A DNA stretch of 64,000 nucleotides, from positions 62,001-126,000 of the forward strand of contig CAYVEB010000002.1 in NCBI GenBank assembly GCA_964450645.1, written 5' to 3'. The notes beneath the pieces were generated by a model. That model searched no databases. It had not been told where the DNA came from and was given only the letters and a program-made list of their open reading frames with translations. A program made the position numbers and the translations under genes. Positions 6,702-15,541 of this stretch are shown here, one piece after another; the first letter of the stretch is position 1, and every line of letters starts with the position of its first letter. The DNA is from JAKSPM01 sp964450645 (lineage in GTDB: Bacteria; Bacillota; Clostridia; Oscillospirales; Oscillospiraceae).

Positions 6702-9119
6702 ATGAAATACGACTTTACAACAATTGAGAAAAAATGGCAGCAAAAATGGGAGGAGCAAAAGCCCTTTGCCGCTAAAACCGGTGACCCGCGGAAAAAATTC
6801 TATGGTCTGATCGAATTTCCCTATCCTTCCGGCCAGGGCCTGCATGTAGGCCATCCGCGTCCCTTCACGGCGATGGACATCATCTGTCGGAAAAAGCGGA
6901 TGCAGAATTACAACGTGCTGTTCCCCATCGGCTTTGACGCCTTCGGCCTGCCCACGGAGAACTACGCCATCAAAAACCATATCCATCCGGCGGTCGTCAC
7001 CAGGAAGAACATTGAAAATTTCACCAAGCAGCTGAAAATGCTGGGCTACTCCTTTGACTGGGACCGGGTTGTGGACACGACGGATCCAAGCTACTACAAG
7101 TGGACACAGTGGATTTTCCTGCAGCTGTTTAAAAAGGGCCTCGCCTATAAAACCACCATGCCTGTCAACTGGTGTACCAGCTGCAAGTGCGTCCTGGCCA
7201 ACGAGGAGGTGGTCAACGGCGTATGCGAGCGGTGCGGCAGCGAGGTCGTCCGCCGGGAAAAGAGTCAGTGGATGCTGGCGATCACCAAATACGCTCAGCG
7301 GCTCATCGACGATCTGGACGATGTGGACTATATCGACCGCGTCAAAACGCAGCAAAAAAATTGGATTGGCCGTTCCACCGGCGCGGAGGTCACCTTTCAG
7401 ACCACCCTGGGCGACGATCTGCTGATCTATACCACCCGTCCGGACACTCTCTTTGGCGCGACGTACATGGTGCTCGCGCCGGAGCATCCGTATATTAAAC
7501 GGTGGAAGGACAAGCTGGAAAACTGGGATGAGGTGGCCGCCTACGTGGACGCCGCCGCCCACAAGTCCGACTTTGAGCGCAGCGAGCTGAATAAGGAAAA
7601 GACCGGCGTCAAGCTGTCCGGCGTCATGGGCATCAACCCGGTCAATGGCAAGCGGATTCCCATTTTCATCTCCGACTATGTGCTGGTGACCTACGGCACC
7701 GGCGCGATCATGGCCGTCCCCGCCCACGACGACCGCGACTGGGCGTTTGCCAAGAAATTTGGCTGCGAAATTTTGGAAGTGGTCAAGGGCGGCAATGTGG
7801 AGCAAGCCGCGTTCACCCTGAAGGACGACACGGGTATTCTGGTCAATTCCGATTTCCTCAACGGCTTGACCGTCCGCCAGGCCATTCCAACGATTACAAA
7901 GTGGCTGACAGAAAAAGGCATTGGCCATGAGAAGGTCAATTTCAAGCTTCGCGACTGGGTGTTCTCCCGTCAGCGCTATTGGGGTGAGCCGATTCCGCTG
8001 ATCCATTGTGACAAGTGCGGTTGGGTTCCCGTCCCAGAGGAGGAGCTGCCGCTGGTTCTGCCGCAGGTAGATTCCTATGAGCCGACCGACGACGGCGAGT
8101 CTCCCCTGTCCAAGATGACCGATTGGGTCAACACCACCTGCCCCCGCTGCGGCGGAAAGGCGCAGCGGGAAACCGACACCATGCCCCAGTGGGCTGGCTC
8201 GTCCTGGTACTTCCTGCGGTATATGGATCCCCACAACGACAAGGCGATTGCCTCCAAAGAGGCGCTGGAATATTGGTCCCCGGTGGACTGGTACAACGGC
8301 GGCATGGAGCACACCACGCTGCATCTGCTCTACTCCCGGTTCTGGCACAAGTTCCTGTATGATCTGGGCGTGGTGCCCACCGCCGAACCTTACAAAAAGC
8401 GCACCGCCCATGGCATGATTCTGGGCGAGGGCGGCGAGAAGATGTCCAAGAGCCGCGGCAACGTGGTCAACCCCAACGACATTGTCGACCAGTACGGCGC
8501 CGACACCATGCGGCTGCACATCATGTTCATCGGTGACTTTGAAAAAGCCGTCTCCTGGTCCAACGAAGCGGTAAAGGGCTCAAAGCGTTTCCTGGACCGT
8601 GTCTGGAACTTGCAGGACAGCTGCACAGACAGCGACGCGTACAGCGCAAAAAATGAAACCGCTATCCACAAGACCATCCGCAAGGTCACACAAGACATCG
8701 ACGAACTGAAAATGAACACCGCCATTTCCGCCATGATGAGCCTGGTCAACGACTTCTATGCCAACGGCGTCACCCGCGGCGAGCTGCGGACGCTGCTGCT
8801 CCTGCTCAGCCCGTTTGCGCCGCACATGGTCGAAGAGATGTGGGAAAACCTCGGCTTTGCACGGCAGACGGGCAAAATGGCTTGCCAATGCGATTGGCCC
8901 GTTTGGGACGAAGCGAAAACGATTGACGCCAGCGTGGAGATGGCCGTACAGGTCTGCGGCAAGCTGCGCGGCACGGTAGTCGTCCCCATGGACAGCGCCC
9001 AGGACGTCGTTCTGGCAGCTGCGCGGGCCAACGAGCGCGTCGCCCGCTTCCTGGAGGGGAAACAGCTGCTCAAGGTTATCCTGGTTCAGAATAAACTGAT
9101 CAATCTGATCGCAAAATAA
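6702..9119 (+). CDS. leuS: Leucyl-tRNA synthetase
   Basis: 805 residues, full-length class I synthetase. The HIGH-type motif appears as YPSGQGLHVGHPRPFTAMD (~residues 39-57), the KMSKS motif as GEKMSKSRGNVVNP (~580). Other landmarks are the editing domain with TTRPDTLFGATYMVLAPEHP and GTGAIMAVPAHDDRDWAFA, a zinc-finger pair CTSCKCVL...CERCGSEV, and RDWVFSRQRYWGEPIPLIHC. It charges tRNA-Leu and edits mischarged products. ATG 6702 follows GAAAGAGGT. It is controlled by the T-box just upstream. Confidence 0.98.
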   Translation: MKYDFTTIEKKWQQKWEEQKPFAAKTGDPRKKFYGLIEFPYPSGQGLHVGHPRPFTAMDIICRKKRMQNYNVLFPIGFDAFGLPTENYAIKNHIHPAVVTRKNIENFTKQLKMLGYSFDWDRVVDTTDPSYYKWTQWIFLQLFKKGLAYKTTMPVNWCTSCKCVLANEEVVNGVCERCGSEVVRREKSQWMLAITKYAQRLIDDLDDVDYIDRVKTQQKNWIGRSTGAEVTFQTTLGDDLLIYTTRPDTLFGATYMVLAPEHPYIKRWKDKLENWDEVAAYVDAAAHKSDFERSELNKEKTGVKLSGVMGINPVNGKRIPIFISDYVLVTYGTGAIMAVPAHDDRDWAFAKKFGCEILEVVKGGNVEQAAFTLKDDTGILVNSDFLNGLTVRQAIPTITKWLTEKGIGHEKVNFKLRDWVFSRQRYWGEPIPLIHCDKCGWVPVPEEELPLVLPQVDSYEPTDDGESPLSKMTDWVNTTCPRCGGKAQRETDTMPQWAGSSWYFLRYMDPHNDKAIASKEALEYWSPVDWYNGGMEHTTLHLLYSRFWHKFLYDLGVVPTAEPYKKRTAHGMILGEGGEKMSKSRGNVVNPNDIVDQYGADTMRLHIMFIGDFEKAVSWSNEAVKGSKRFLDRVWNLQDSCTDSDAYSAKNETAIHKTIRKVTQDIDELKMNTAISAMMSLVNDFYANGVTRGELRTLLLLLSPFAPHMVEEMWENLGFARQTGKMACQCDWPVWDEAKTIDASVEMAVQVCGKLRGTVVVPMDSAQDVVLAAARANERVARFLEGKQLLKVILVQNKLINLIAK

Positions 9120-9182
9120 CCCCAGGCGCGCCGTATTCCGGCTTTTGGGCGTTTAATGCCCGGCAGCTTGCCCGCGCCGCGC

Positions 9183-9226
9183 GATGCAAAACAGAAATTT
9201 TGAAATTCTGATCGCAGTTTTGCATC
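9183..9226 (+). other. Hairpin in the leuS-rpsU gap
   Basis: GATGCAAAAC (9183-9192) and GTTTTGCATC (9217-9226) form a 10-bp perfect stem. There is no clear T-run after it, so it is either a weak leuS terminator or an RNA-stabilising stem. Confidence 0.5.
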
Positions 9227-9273
9227 TATTCCCGAATTGCAGAAAATAATTGCAGAATTTGTGGGAATCACGC

Positions 9274-9302
9274 TTGACAATCCGCGTAAAGTCTTTTATA
9301 AT
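9274..9302 (+). promoter_or_regulatory. rpsU promoter, TTGACA-17-TATAAT
   Basis: TTGACA (9274-9279) and TATAAT (9297-9302), spacer 17. It gives a leader of roughly 70 bases before rpsU. Confidence 0.88.
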
Positions 9303-9378
9303 AAATGTTGTCGTTTGATATTTGTCAAAGGGCAAAAGCACCTGGATGGAATTGGTGCCGTCGGAGGGAGGGAAAACA

Positions 9379-9561
9379 ATGTCTGAAATTCGCGTTAAGG
9401 AAGGCGAATCCTTGGAAAATGCTCTCAAGCGTTTCAAGCGCAGCTGTGCAAAAGCCGGCGTGATTCAAGAGGTCAAGAAGAGAGAGCATTACGTCAGCCC
9501 CAGCTTGAAGCGGAAGCAGAAATCGGAAGCTGCTCGTAAAAACAAGAGAAAGTACTATTGA
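9379..9561 (+). CDS. rpsU: 30S ribosomal protein S21
   Basis: 60 residues: MSEIRVKEGESLENALKRFKR then CAKAGVIQEVKKREHYVSPS and a basic tail KRKQKSEAARKNKRKYY, the full S21 pattern. The frame is open further upstream, but ATG 9379 follows a strong GGAGGGAGGG site (9363-9372) and begins the conserved domain. It is a single gene with its own promoter and terminator. Confidence 0.97.
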   Translation: MSEIRVKEGESLENALKRFKRSCAKAGVIQEVKKREHYVSPSLKRKQKSEAARKNKRKYY

Positions 9562-9587
9562 TCCCTCCGAATGGCAGCCATTTCATT

Positions 9588-9669
9588 GGAGCCGGTGCGG
9601 CTCCGGAAAACGGCATTTTGGGCAATTGAAACGGCGCGGCGTCAAGGCAAGACGCTGCGCCGTATTTGT
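9588..9669 (+). terminator. Tandem hairpins downstream of rpsU
   Basis: First hairpin GGAGCCG (9588-9594)/CGGCTCC (9598-9604). The second is stronger: ACGGCGCGGCGTC (9631-9643) with GACGCTGCGCCGT (9651-9663), then ATTTGTAT. Together they probably end rpsU transcription. Confidence 0.7.
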
Positions 9670-9817
9670 ATCCTGAATACCGGACTCCCGATGGCCACGG
9701 GAGTACAGATAGCACTCCGGTAAATCTGCCCGTGTTTGAGGGCAAAATTTTCCTCTGAAACTCTCTGAGGGCCGCTGGTTTTCTTCCAAGCCGTGCGGCA
9801 AGATGCAGGTCTTCAGC

Positions 9818-9837
9818 AAAAGCGCCCCATGTGGGGC
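9818..9837 (-). terminator. Terminator of the decayed toxin-antitoxin locus
   Basis: Read on the minus strand, GCCCCA...TGGGGC (stem 9824-9829/9832-9837) is followed by GCTTTT. It lies about 50 bases past the end of the antitoxin-like remnant. Confidence 0.5.
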
Positions 9838-9888
9838 TCTTAATCGCTGGTTACTGTACGAACGCTCCGAGGTTGTTCCGGTCGGTGT

Positions 9889-10070
9889 GCCCTCCGCGAC
9901 AAAGCCGCTTTTCTCGGCAGCTTCAATTCTTTCGGCCTCCTCCGGCGTCACCTTAGTGAAGTCGGGGTCCCAGACCCTCACCAGCCGCTTGATAAACTCA
10001 CAGGCGAAAATCTTTTCTTCATCTGGCGGCTATCCATAAGGCGTGCTGCGTCCATAGCGATATTCGACAT
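9889..10070 (-). pseudogene. Frameshifted partner of a RelE-type module
   Basis: ATG at 10070 (minus) after GGAGGCAGG gives MSNIAMDAARLMD, then the frame is lost. A second frame continues with ACEFIKRLVRVWDPDFTKVTPEEAERIEAAEKSGF. The pieces match small Firmicutes proteins encoded just after RelE/ParE toxins, which usually begin MSNIAMDAAR and contain WDPDFTKVTP. The break lies in the short region between these blocks. Identification is from remembered family patterns, so moderate confidence; the broken state is seen directly. Confidence 0.65.
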
Positions 10071-10082
10071 ATCCCTGCCTCC

Positions 10083-10346
10083 TTACTCATAGATGTCGCC
10101 ACGGTTCCCGATGTCGATGATGAACAGTACCCCAATCTCGCCATCGTTGCCGTACGTACTTTAGATAACGTGCCAGGAGCCGACCAGCAGCCGTTTCCGG
10201 TTGTCACTGTACCCCTGCATGGGCCTGCTGTCGCCCTTTGGCGGGGTGCGCGTCAGGCCCTATATTGCCGCCCTTATCCGGGCGACCAATTTCTGGTCCT
10301 GCTTGGCAAGGAACCTCAGCGAGTTCCGCGAATATTTGATGACCAC
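10083..10346 (-). pseudogene. RelE/ParE-family toxin, inactivated by two in-frame stops
   Basis: In one continuous minus frame from GTG 10346 (after GGAAGGAAG) one reads VIKYSRNSLRFLAKQDQKL, VARIRAAI, stop, GLTRTPPKGDSRPMQGYSD, NRKRLLVGSWHVI, stop, STYGNDGEIGVLFIIDIG, NRGDIYE, stop. This is the full RelE/ParE layout (88 codons), with the usual G-L-T-x-x-P-P-x-G-D and IDIGNRGDIY segments. It differs only by the two nonsense codons, TAG after RAAI and TAA after WHVI. The downstream partner is also broken, so the module is dead. Recent decay is suggested by how little else has drifted. Confidence 0.8.
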
Positions 10347-10444
10347 GCGTCACTTCCTTCCGGGGGAGCTTTCCTGTCGTCATCTTCATTCTATTAAATT
10401 AACGGCCGACATGCAAACGGTTTTTGACCGGAACGGTATGATTT

Positions 10445-10806
10445 TTACCGTTTCTTCTTCGGCTCATAGCTGATCTCCGGCAGCCAGTCGTACCGCTGCT
10501 CAAGCGGGATAAAGTCTCCGCTGTCTCCGACGATGCGCTTCATCTCCCGGTCCATCTTCACGCTGGCATAGTCTGCGCCGGTGCGTTCGTCAAAGCCAAA
10601 AAGTAGTGGTCGTAATACTTGTCCCAAGCGTCAAGCGCTTTCTTCAGCCGGGTATACCCGAAGACATCCTTCCCCATGACATCGGAGTCATTCAGAGTCG
10701 AGATGAGCGTGTCTGTCATGTACTGCCGAAAGGCCTGCCGGGTAGCATCCTGGAGTACCCGCTCCCGTGCCTTCTGCCGTACGAGGTAGCAATTTTGCTT
10801 TCCCAT
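10445..10806 (-). pseudogene. Frameshifted phage/mobile-element-type small protein
   Basis: ATG 10806 (minus) begins MGKQNCYLVRQKARERVLQD and continues to ALDAWDKYYDHYF, then the frame ends in an unrelated tail at 10558. The +1-shifted frame resumes with ADYASVKMDREMKRIVGDSG and ends DWLPEISYEPKKKR at 10445. Joined, the pieces make a ~115-residue protein resembling hypothetical proteins common in Firmicutes prophages and conjugative regions. Its role is not known to me. A single indel around 10600-10625 explains the break. Confidence 0.65.
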
Positions 10807-10883
10807 ATCAACCTCCGAGCGAGAAAGTCACACTGGCGAAGTTGTCAGCACTTGCAATTGTTAAAACGTTTCTTAAAACACGT

Positions 10884-10910
10884 ACAGCCACCGGTTTTGC
10901 CGGTGGCTGT
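10884..10910 (-). terminator. Hairpin after pnp
   Basis: ACAGCCACCGG (10884-10894) pairs with CCGGTGGCTGT (10900-10910), an 11-bp perfect stem just beyond the pnp stop. On the minus strand it is followed by ACGTGTTTTAAG, a weak U-tract. Confidence 0.75.
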
Positions 10911-10922
10911 TGTCATATTTTT

Positions 10923-13046
10923 TTAACGCTTGGCCATTTCGCGCATCGCGTCGCGCTTGGAAAGATTCACGCGGCCCTTTTCGTCGATCTCCATGACCTT
11001 GACCCAGATCATGTCACCAATGTTGACCGAGTCTTCCACCTTTTCAACACGGTGGTTTTCCAGCTTGGAGATATGCACCAAGCCGTCCTTCCCGGGAACC
11101 AGCTCCACAAACGCGCCGAGGTTCGGCATAATGCGGACAACCTTTCCGTAGTACAGCTTTCCCACTTCGGGGACAAAACAGATCTCGTCGATGATTTTCT
11201 TTGCCTCCTGGCAGGCGTCTGCGTCCAATGCGGAGATAAACACCGAGCCGTCGTCCTCAATGTCAATCTTGGCACCGGTATCGGCACAGATCTTCTGAAT
11301 GGTCTTTCCGCCAGAGCCGATGACTTCCCGGATCTTCTCCGGATCGATCCGCATAGAGAGCATCTTGGGCGCGTATTCGGAGACCTCCGCACGCGGCTCG
11401 GAAATGCACGGAAGCATGATTTCATTGAGAATTTCCAGCCGGGCCTTGCGACAGCGCTCCAGCGCGTCGGCAATGATCTCCATGGTCAGGCCGTCGTTCT
11501 TCAGGTCCATCTGGATGGCCGTGACACCTTCGGAAGTGCCAGCAACCTTAAAGTCCATTTCTCCATGGAAGTCTTCCACACCCTGGATATCCGTAAACGT
11601 TCGCCACTGGCCGGTCTCCTGATCGGAGATCAGGCCACAGGAAATACCGGCCACAGGCCGCTTAATCGGCACACCGGCATCCATCAGCGCCAACGTGGAG
11701 CCGCAGATGGAACCCTGGGAAGTGGAACCGTTGGAGGAGACGACCTCCGACACCACACGGATCGCGTAGGGGAACTCCTCCACGCTGGGAATCACCGGGA
11801 GCAGCGCCTTTTCCGCCAGGCTGCCATGGCCCACCTCGCGGCGGGACGTGGAACGGGCAGCCTTGGCCTCGCCGGTGGAGAACGCGGGGAAGTTGTAGTG
11901 GTGAATATAACGCTTCTCCGTCTCGTCATAGATGGTGTCCAGCTTCTGGGCGGCGGAGAGCATATTTAAGGTGCAAACCGAAAGCACCTGGGTCTGGCCG
12001 CGGGTAAACAACCCGGAACCGTGGACACGGGGCAGCACGCCGACTTCCGCCGCCAAAGGGCGGATTTCATCCATGCCGCGGCCATCCACACGCTTGCCCG
12101 CCAGCAGCCACTTTTTGACGACCTTTTTCTGCATCTTGTACAGGCAGACCTCAATTTGTTCTTCAAAGTCCTCGTATTTTTCGCCAAATTTTTCCTGGAA
12201 GTCCACCCGGGCCTTTGTCAGGCGCTCCTCGCGGACGTTCTTGTCGTCCGTATCCAGGGCGTATTCGATTTGATCGATTCCGTATGCAAACAAATCGTCC
12301 AGCAGCTCATGGTTGACGGCAGCCTTTTCAAAGCTGAACTTGGGCTTGCCGATGACGTCTACAATGTGGTTGATAAATTCCACGATCTTCACATTGGTCT
12401 TGTGCGCCAGCTCGATACACTGGAGCAGGATATCTTCGGGGATCTCCTTGGCCTCGGTTTCAATCATAACCACTTTTTCGTGGGTCGAGGCGATGGTAAC
12501 GAAGCACTGGGCGGCATTTCGATCCTCCTGGGAGGGGTTGATCAGATACATGCCGTTGAGATAGGCCACATTGGTCGTCGCGGTCGGGCCGTTCCAAGGA
12601 ATATCGGAATAGGCCATGACCAAAGATGAACCGATGGAGCATACGATCTCCACAGGGTTCTCAAAGTCCTGCGCCAGAATCGTGTTGGTCAGCACCACGT
12701 CGTTGCGCAGCTCTTCGTCAAACAGCGGGCGCATGGGGCGGTCGATCAGGCGGGAAATCAAAATCCCGCGCTCGGAGGGACGGCCCTCGCGGCGGTTGAA
12801 GCTGCCGGGAATCCTTCCAACGGCATACATCCGCTCCTCCACCTCGATGGTCAGGGGGAAATAGTCGATACCGGTCTTGGGCAGGGGCGAGGCGGTCGCC
12901 GTGACCAGAACCACCGTGTCGCCATAGCGGCAAATCGCCTCGGCGTTGGCCAGCTCCGCGACTTTCCCGGTTTCCACCGTAAAGCTGCGGCCGCCAATCT
13001 CAGTTTCAAAAATATGATGATTGGGAAATTGCTTATGCGTAATCAT
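10923..13046 (-). CDS. pnp: Polyribonucleotide nucleotidyltransferase (PNPase)
   Basis: 707 residues, standard length. Two RNase PH domains are present: the first opens with MITHKQFPNHHIFETEIGGR and has FNRREGRPSERG, and the second has FSTGEAKAARSTSRREVGHG and GSTLALMDAGVPIKRPVAGI. Next comes a KH domain (IREVIGSGGKTIQKICADTG) and a C-terminal S1 domain (GKLYYGKVVRIMPNLGAFVE). PNPase degrades RNA 3' to 5' with phosphate. It starts after AGGAGGTAAC. It follows rpsO on the same strand, the classical rpsO-pnp pair, with a structured leader between. Confidence 0.98.
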   Translation of the reverse strand: MITHKQFPNHHIFETEIGGRSFTVETGKVAELANAEAICRYGDTVVLVTATASPLPKTGIDYFPLTIEVEERMYAVGRIPGSFNRREGRPSERGILISRLIDRPMRPLFDEELRNDVVLTNTILAQDFENPVEIVCSIGSSLVMAYSDIPWNGPTATTNVAYLNGMYLINPSQEDRNAAQCFVTIASTHEKVVMIETEAKEIPEDILLQCIELAHKTNVKIVEFINHIVDVIGKPKFSFEKAAVNHELLDDLFAYGIDQIEYALDTDDKNVREERLTKARVDFQEKFGEKYEDFEEQIEVCLYKMQKKVVKKWLLAGKRVDGRGMDEIRPLAAEVGVLPRVHGSGLFTRGQTQVLSVCTLNMLSAAQKLDTIYDETEKRYIHHYNFPAFSTGEAKAARSTSRREVGHGSLAEKALLPVIPSVEEFPYAIRVVSEVVSSNGSTSQGSICGSTLALMDAGVPIKRPVAGISCGLISDQETGQWRTFTDIQGVEDFHGEMDFKVAGTSEGVTAIQMDLKNDGLTMEIIADALERCRKARLEILNEIMLPCISEPRAEVSEYAPKMLSMRIDPEKIREVIGSGGKTIQKICADTGAKIDIEDDGSVFISALDADACQEAKKIIDEICFVPEVGKLYYGKVVRIMPNLGAFVELVPGKDGLVHISKLENHRVEKVEDSVNIGDMIWVKVMEIDEKGRVNLSKRDAMREMAKR

Positions 13047-13077
13047 TTGTTACCTCCTTATGCTCCGGCACGGAGGT

Positions 13078-13122
13078 TTAGCACTTGAAGCTGCCGCCGG
13101 AAGCGGTACCTTCAACTGCTAA
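13078..13122 (-). promoter_or_regulatory. Inverted repeat in the pnp leader
   Basis: TTAGCACTTGAAG (13078-13090) and CTTCAACTGCTAA (13110-13122) pair at 12 of 13 positions with a 19-base loop. The stem sits about 30 bases before the pnp start codon. A double-stranded pnp leader cut by RNase III underlies pnp autoregulation in E. coli; the same role here is inference. Confidence 0.6.
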
Positions 13123-13142
13123 AATCCCCATGCCTTCTTTTG

Positions 13143-13169
13143 AAAATGGGCGACCGGCGGGCCGCCCAT
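13143..13169 (-). terminator. Hairpin between rpsO and pnp
   Basis: Read on the minus strand, ATGGGCG...CGCCCAT (13163-13169 with 13146-13152) is followed by TTTTC. It looks like a partial terminator that would reduce read-through from rpsO into pnp. Confidence 0.6.
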
Positions 13170-13181
13170 ATCCACGCAAAT

Positions 13182-13448
13182 TTACTTACGGATCCCCAGC
13201 TTGGCAATAATCGCACGGTAGCGGTTAATATCCTTCTTTGCCAGGTAGTCCAGCAGGCTGCGCCGATGGCCGACCATCATCAGCAGGCCACGGCGGGAGT
13301 GGTTGTCGTGCTTATGGGTGCGCAGGTGATCCGTCAGCTCATTGATCCGATAGGTCAAAATGGCGATCTGAACTTCGGGAGAGCCGGTGTCGCCCTCATG
13401 GGTTGCGTTTTCAGCAATAATCTTTGCTTTGGTCTCTTTGGAAATCAT
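13182..13448 (-). CDS. rpsO: 30S ribosomal protein S15
   Basis: 88 residues, the usual S15 length: MISKETKAKIIAENATHEGD, TGSPEVQIAILTYRINELTD, HLRTHKHDNHSRRGLLMMVG, and KDINRYRAIIAKLGIRK. S15 binds 16S rRNA early in 30S assembly. ATG 13448 follows AGAAAGGTGG. Its leader of ~110 bases carries two short hairpins, ACCGG/CCGGT (about 13538-13552) and GCCCTG/CAGGGC (13505-13519), which fits the autoregulated S15 leaders known in several bacteria. The promoter is at 13570-13598. Confidence 0.97.
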   Translation of the reverse strand: MISKETKAKIIAENATHEGDTGSPEVQIAILTYRINELTDHLRTHKHDNHSRRGLLMMVGHRRSLLDYLAKKDINRYRAIIAKLGIRK

Positions 13449-13569
13449 ATTGTTCCACCTTTCTAAAAAAATTTTCCGCGGACTAAGAAGCGGGCTGGCA
13501 GAATGCCCTGTCGCAGGGCCTTATCCCACATCTGAGAACCGGGAATGCCGGTAAAATCACAGCCTTATT

Positions 13570-13598
13570 ATCATACCACAAGTATTCCCAATTGTAAA
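13570..13598 (-). promoter_or_regulatory. rpsO promoter, TTTACA-17-TATGAT
   Basis: On the minus strand TTTACA (13593-13598) and TATGAT (13570-13575), spacer 17. It reads into the structured S15 leader. Confidence 0.75.
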
Positions 13599-13668
13599 GC
13601 AAAATTTACTGCGTTTTACCTATTTTTGCTGAAAAAAGAGAAATCCCACACTGGAGTTGCAAGACGCA

Positions 13669-13713
13669 AATCCCCAAATCGAATCCACTTCACTGAATTT
13701 CGATTTGGGGATT
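13669..13713 (-). terminator. Hairpin after argS
   Basis: AATCCCCAAATCGAA (13669-13683) and TTCGATTTGGGGATT (13699-13713) make a perfect 15-bp stem with a 15-base loop, immediately past the argS stop. No strong U-tract follows on the minus strand, so it may act as a 3' stabiliser or weak terminator. Confidence 0.65.
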
Positions 13714-13716
13714 ACT

Positions 13717-15471
13717 TCACATTCTTTCCGGCGCGGAGAAGCCCAGCAGATCGATACACGTCTCCAGCACCGACTTTGCCAGCGCAATCAGGGCTATATA
13801 ACCAGCCTGCTTTTCCGGATCCGGTTCGGCCAAAATCCTCGTTTCGTGATAGAACTTGTTAACATAACCCGCCAGCTCATAGATATACGCGCAGATGACA
13901 CTGGGCGCCGCCTCGTGATAGGCGGTCAGTAAGCTGTCGGCAAAGCGGGAGAGCGCAAGCATGAGGTTCTTCTCCTCCTGGCTGCCCGCCGGACGGATGG
14001 AGAGCTTCGTCCAGTCTCCATAGCGCGCCAGAATCGATTTGATCCGGACGATCGTATACAAAATATACGGTCCCGTGTTCCCCTCAAAGGCGGAAAAGCG
14101 TTCTATGTCAAAAATATAGTCCTTTGTGGGCAAATTGCTCAAATCCCCGTATTTGAGCGCCGAAAGCGCAATCAGGCGCGCCGTTTGCTCCATCTGCTCC
14201 GGCGCGACGGTCTGGTTGTCCGCGATCTTCCGGCGCACAAACTCGGTAATATCCGCAATCAGCTGCTCCAGACGCATCACGCCGCCCTCGCGGGTCTTAA
14301 AGGGCTTGCCGTCCTTGCCATTCATGGTGCCAAAGCCCAGATGCACCAGCCTGGTCTCCGGCGGAACCAGGCGCCCCTTGCGTGCCGCGCGGAACACCTG
14401 CTCAAAATGGAGACTCTGCCGCTTGTCGGTCACGTAGAAAATACAGTCGGGATGGTAGTCCCGCTCGCGCTGCAAAATAGTGGCAAGATCTGTCGTGGCA
14501 TATAACGTGGCGCCATCGGATTTAACCAGAATGCACGGCGGAATCTCCTTCGTGTCCGCCGGTTCCTGCACCGGCACCACCAGTGCGCCCTCCGACTCCT
14601 GTGTCAGGCCCAGGGACTTCATCCGTTCGAGCATCGGCGCAATATACGGCTGCGCGTCGCTCTCCCCCAGCCAGACATCAAAGGAGACGTCCAAATTGTC
14701 ATAATTTTTCTTTAAATCTGCAATGGATACGTCCATAATATGCCGCCAAATAGCCCGATAGCCCGGCTTCCCGGCCTGGAGCTGGAACGTGGCCTCATGG
14801 GCCTGGGCGGCAAATTCCGGGTCGGCCTTGCTCTTGGCGGAGGCTGTGGGATAAATTTCCTCCAGCTCGCCAATGGTAAAGGGCGCCTCGGCGGGGTATT
14901 CGCCGGTATAGTCGTCATTAAAATAGCACAGCTCCGGCCGACGCTGGCGCAGCTCGGCGATGATCAGCCCCATTTGCAGGCCCCAGTCCCCCATATGGGT
15001 GTCGGCGATGACCCGGTTGCCAAAATACCGGAACAGACGCTTCAACGTTTCGCCGATGATGGCCGAGCGCAGATGGCCCACGTGCAGCGGCTTTGCCACA
15101 TTGGGCCCGCCGTAGTCCAGGACTATAGTCTGGGGCTTTTCCTCCGGCACAAGACCGAAGCGCTCGGACGACGCCATCTCATTTAAATAATCCGCCAGCT
15201 TTTCCGGTGCGATCCGCAAATTGATAAACCCAGGCATACATGCCTGCGCCGAGGAAAAGAACGGGCTGTTTTGCAGCACCTCGGTCACAGCGCTGGCAAT
15301 AGCGATCGGCGCCTTTTTATATTGTTTCGCAGCAGGCAGGCTGCCGTTGCACTGAAATTCGCACAGATCCGGCCGGTTGGACAGGGTCACCCTTCCGTAG
15401 GCCGGGTCGAACCCGGCCTGGGCAAAGGCGGAAGACACCTGCCGGGAAATCAGATCGATGAGTTTTTCCAT
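13717..15471 (-). CDS. argS: Arginyl-tRNA synthetase
   Basis: 584 residues. The HIGH motif is PNVAKPLHVGHLRSAIIGE (about residues 119-137). The family stretch LVHLGFGTMNGKDGKPFKTR stands for the degenerate KMSKS region, and the DALR-type anticodon domain ends with the helix around YINLAGYVNKFYHETRI-like residues. It joins arginine to tRNA-Arg and needs tRNA for activation. The chosen start is the ATG at 15471 (MEKLIDLISRQVSSAF), after AAGGAGCC; the frame is open 14 codons further but lacks a site there. It has its own promoter and a leader hairpin. Confidence 0.97.
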   Translation of the reverse strand: MEKLIDLISRQVSSAFAQAGFDPAYGRVTLSNRPDLCEFQCNGSLPAAKQYKKAPIAIASAVTEVLQNSPFFSSAQACMPGFINLRIAPEKLADYLNEMASSERFGLVPEEKPQTIVLDYGGPNVAKPLHVGHLRSAIIGETLKRLFRYFGNRVIADTHMGDWGLQMGLIIAELRQRRPELCYFNDDYTGEYPAEAPFTIGELEEIYPTASAKSKADPEFAAQAHEATFQLQAGKPGYRAIWRHIMDVSIADLKKNYDNLDVSFDVWLGESDAQPYIAPMLERMKSLGLTQESEGALVVPVQEPADTKEIPPCILVKSDGATLYATTDLATILQRERDYHPDCIFYVTDKRQSLHFEQVFRAARKGRLVPPETRLVHLGFGTMNGKDGKPFKTREGGVMRLEQLIADITEFVRRKIADNQTVAPEQMEQTARLIALSALKYGDLSNLPTKDYIFDIERFSAFEGNTGPYILYTIVRIKSILARYGDWTKLSIRPAGSQEEKNLMLALSRFADSLLTAYHEAAPSVICAYIYELAGYVNKFYHETRILAEPDPEKQAGYIALIALAKSVLETCIDLLGFSAPERM

Positions 15472-15541
15472 AATTCTGGCTCCTTCATACACGTTGCCAA
15501 TTTGTGATACCATGCGCGAAGCGAAATAGGTCCCGCGTCAT

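Noticed and set aside
6696..8519. Long open frame (607 codons) on the strand opposite leuS
   Set aside because: It mirrors the codon pattern of leuS, has no ribosome site and resembles no family; a shadow caused by GC-rich third positions.
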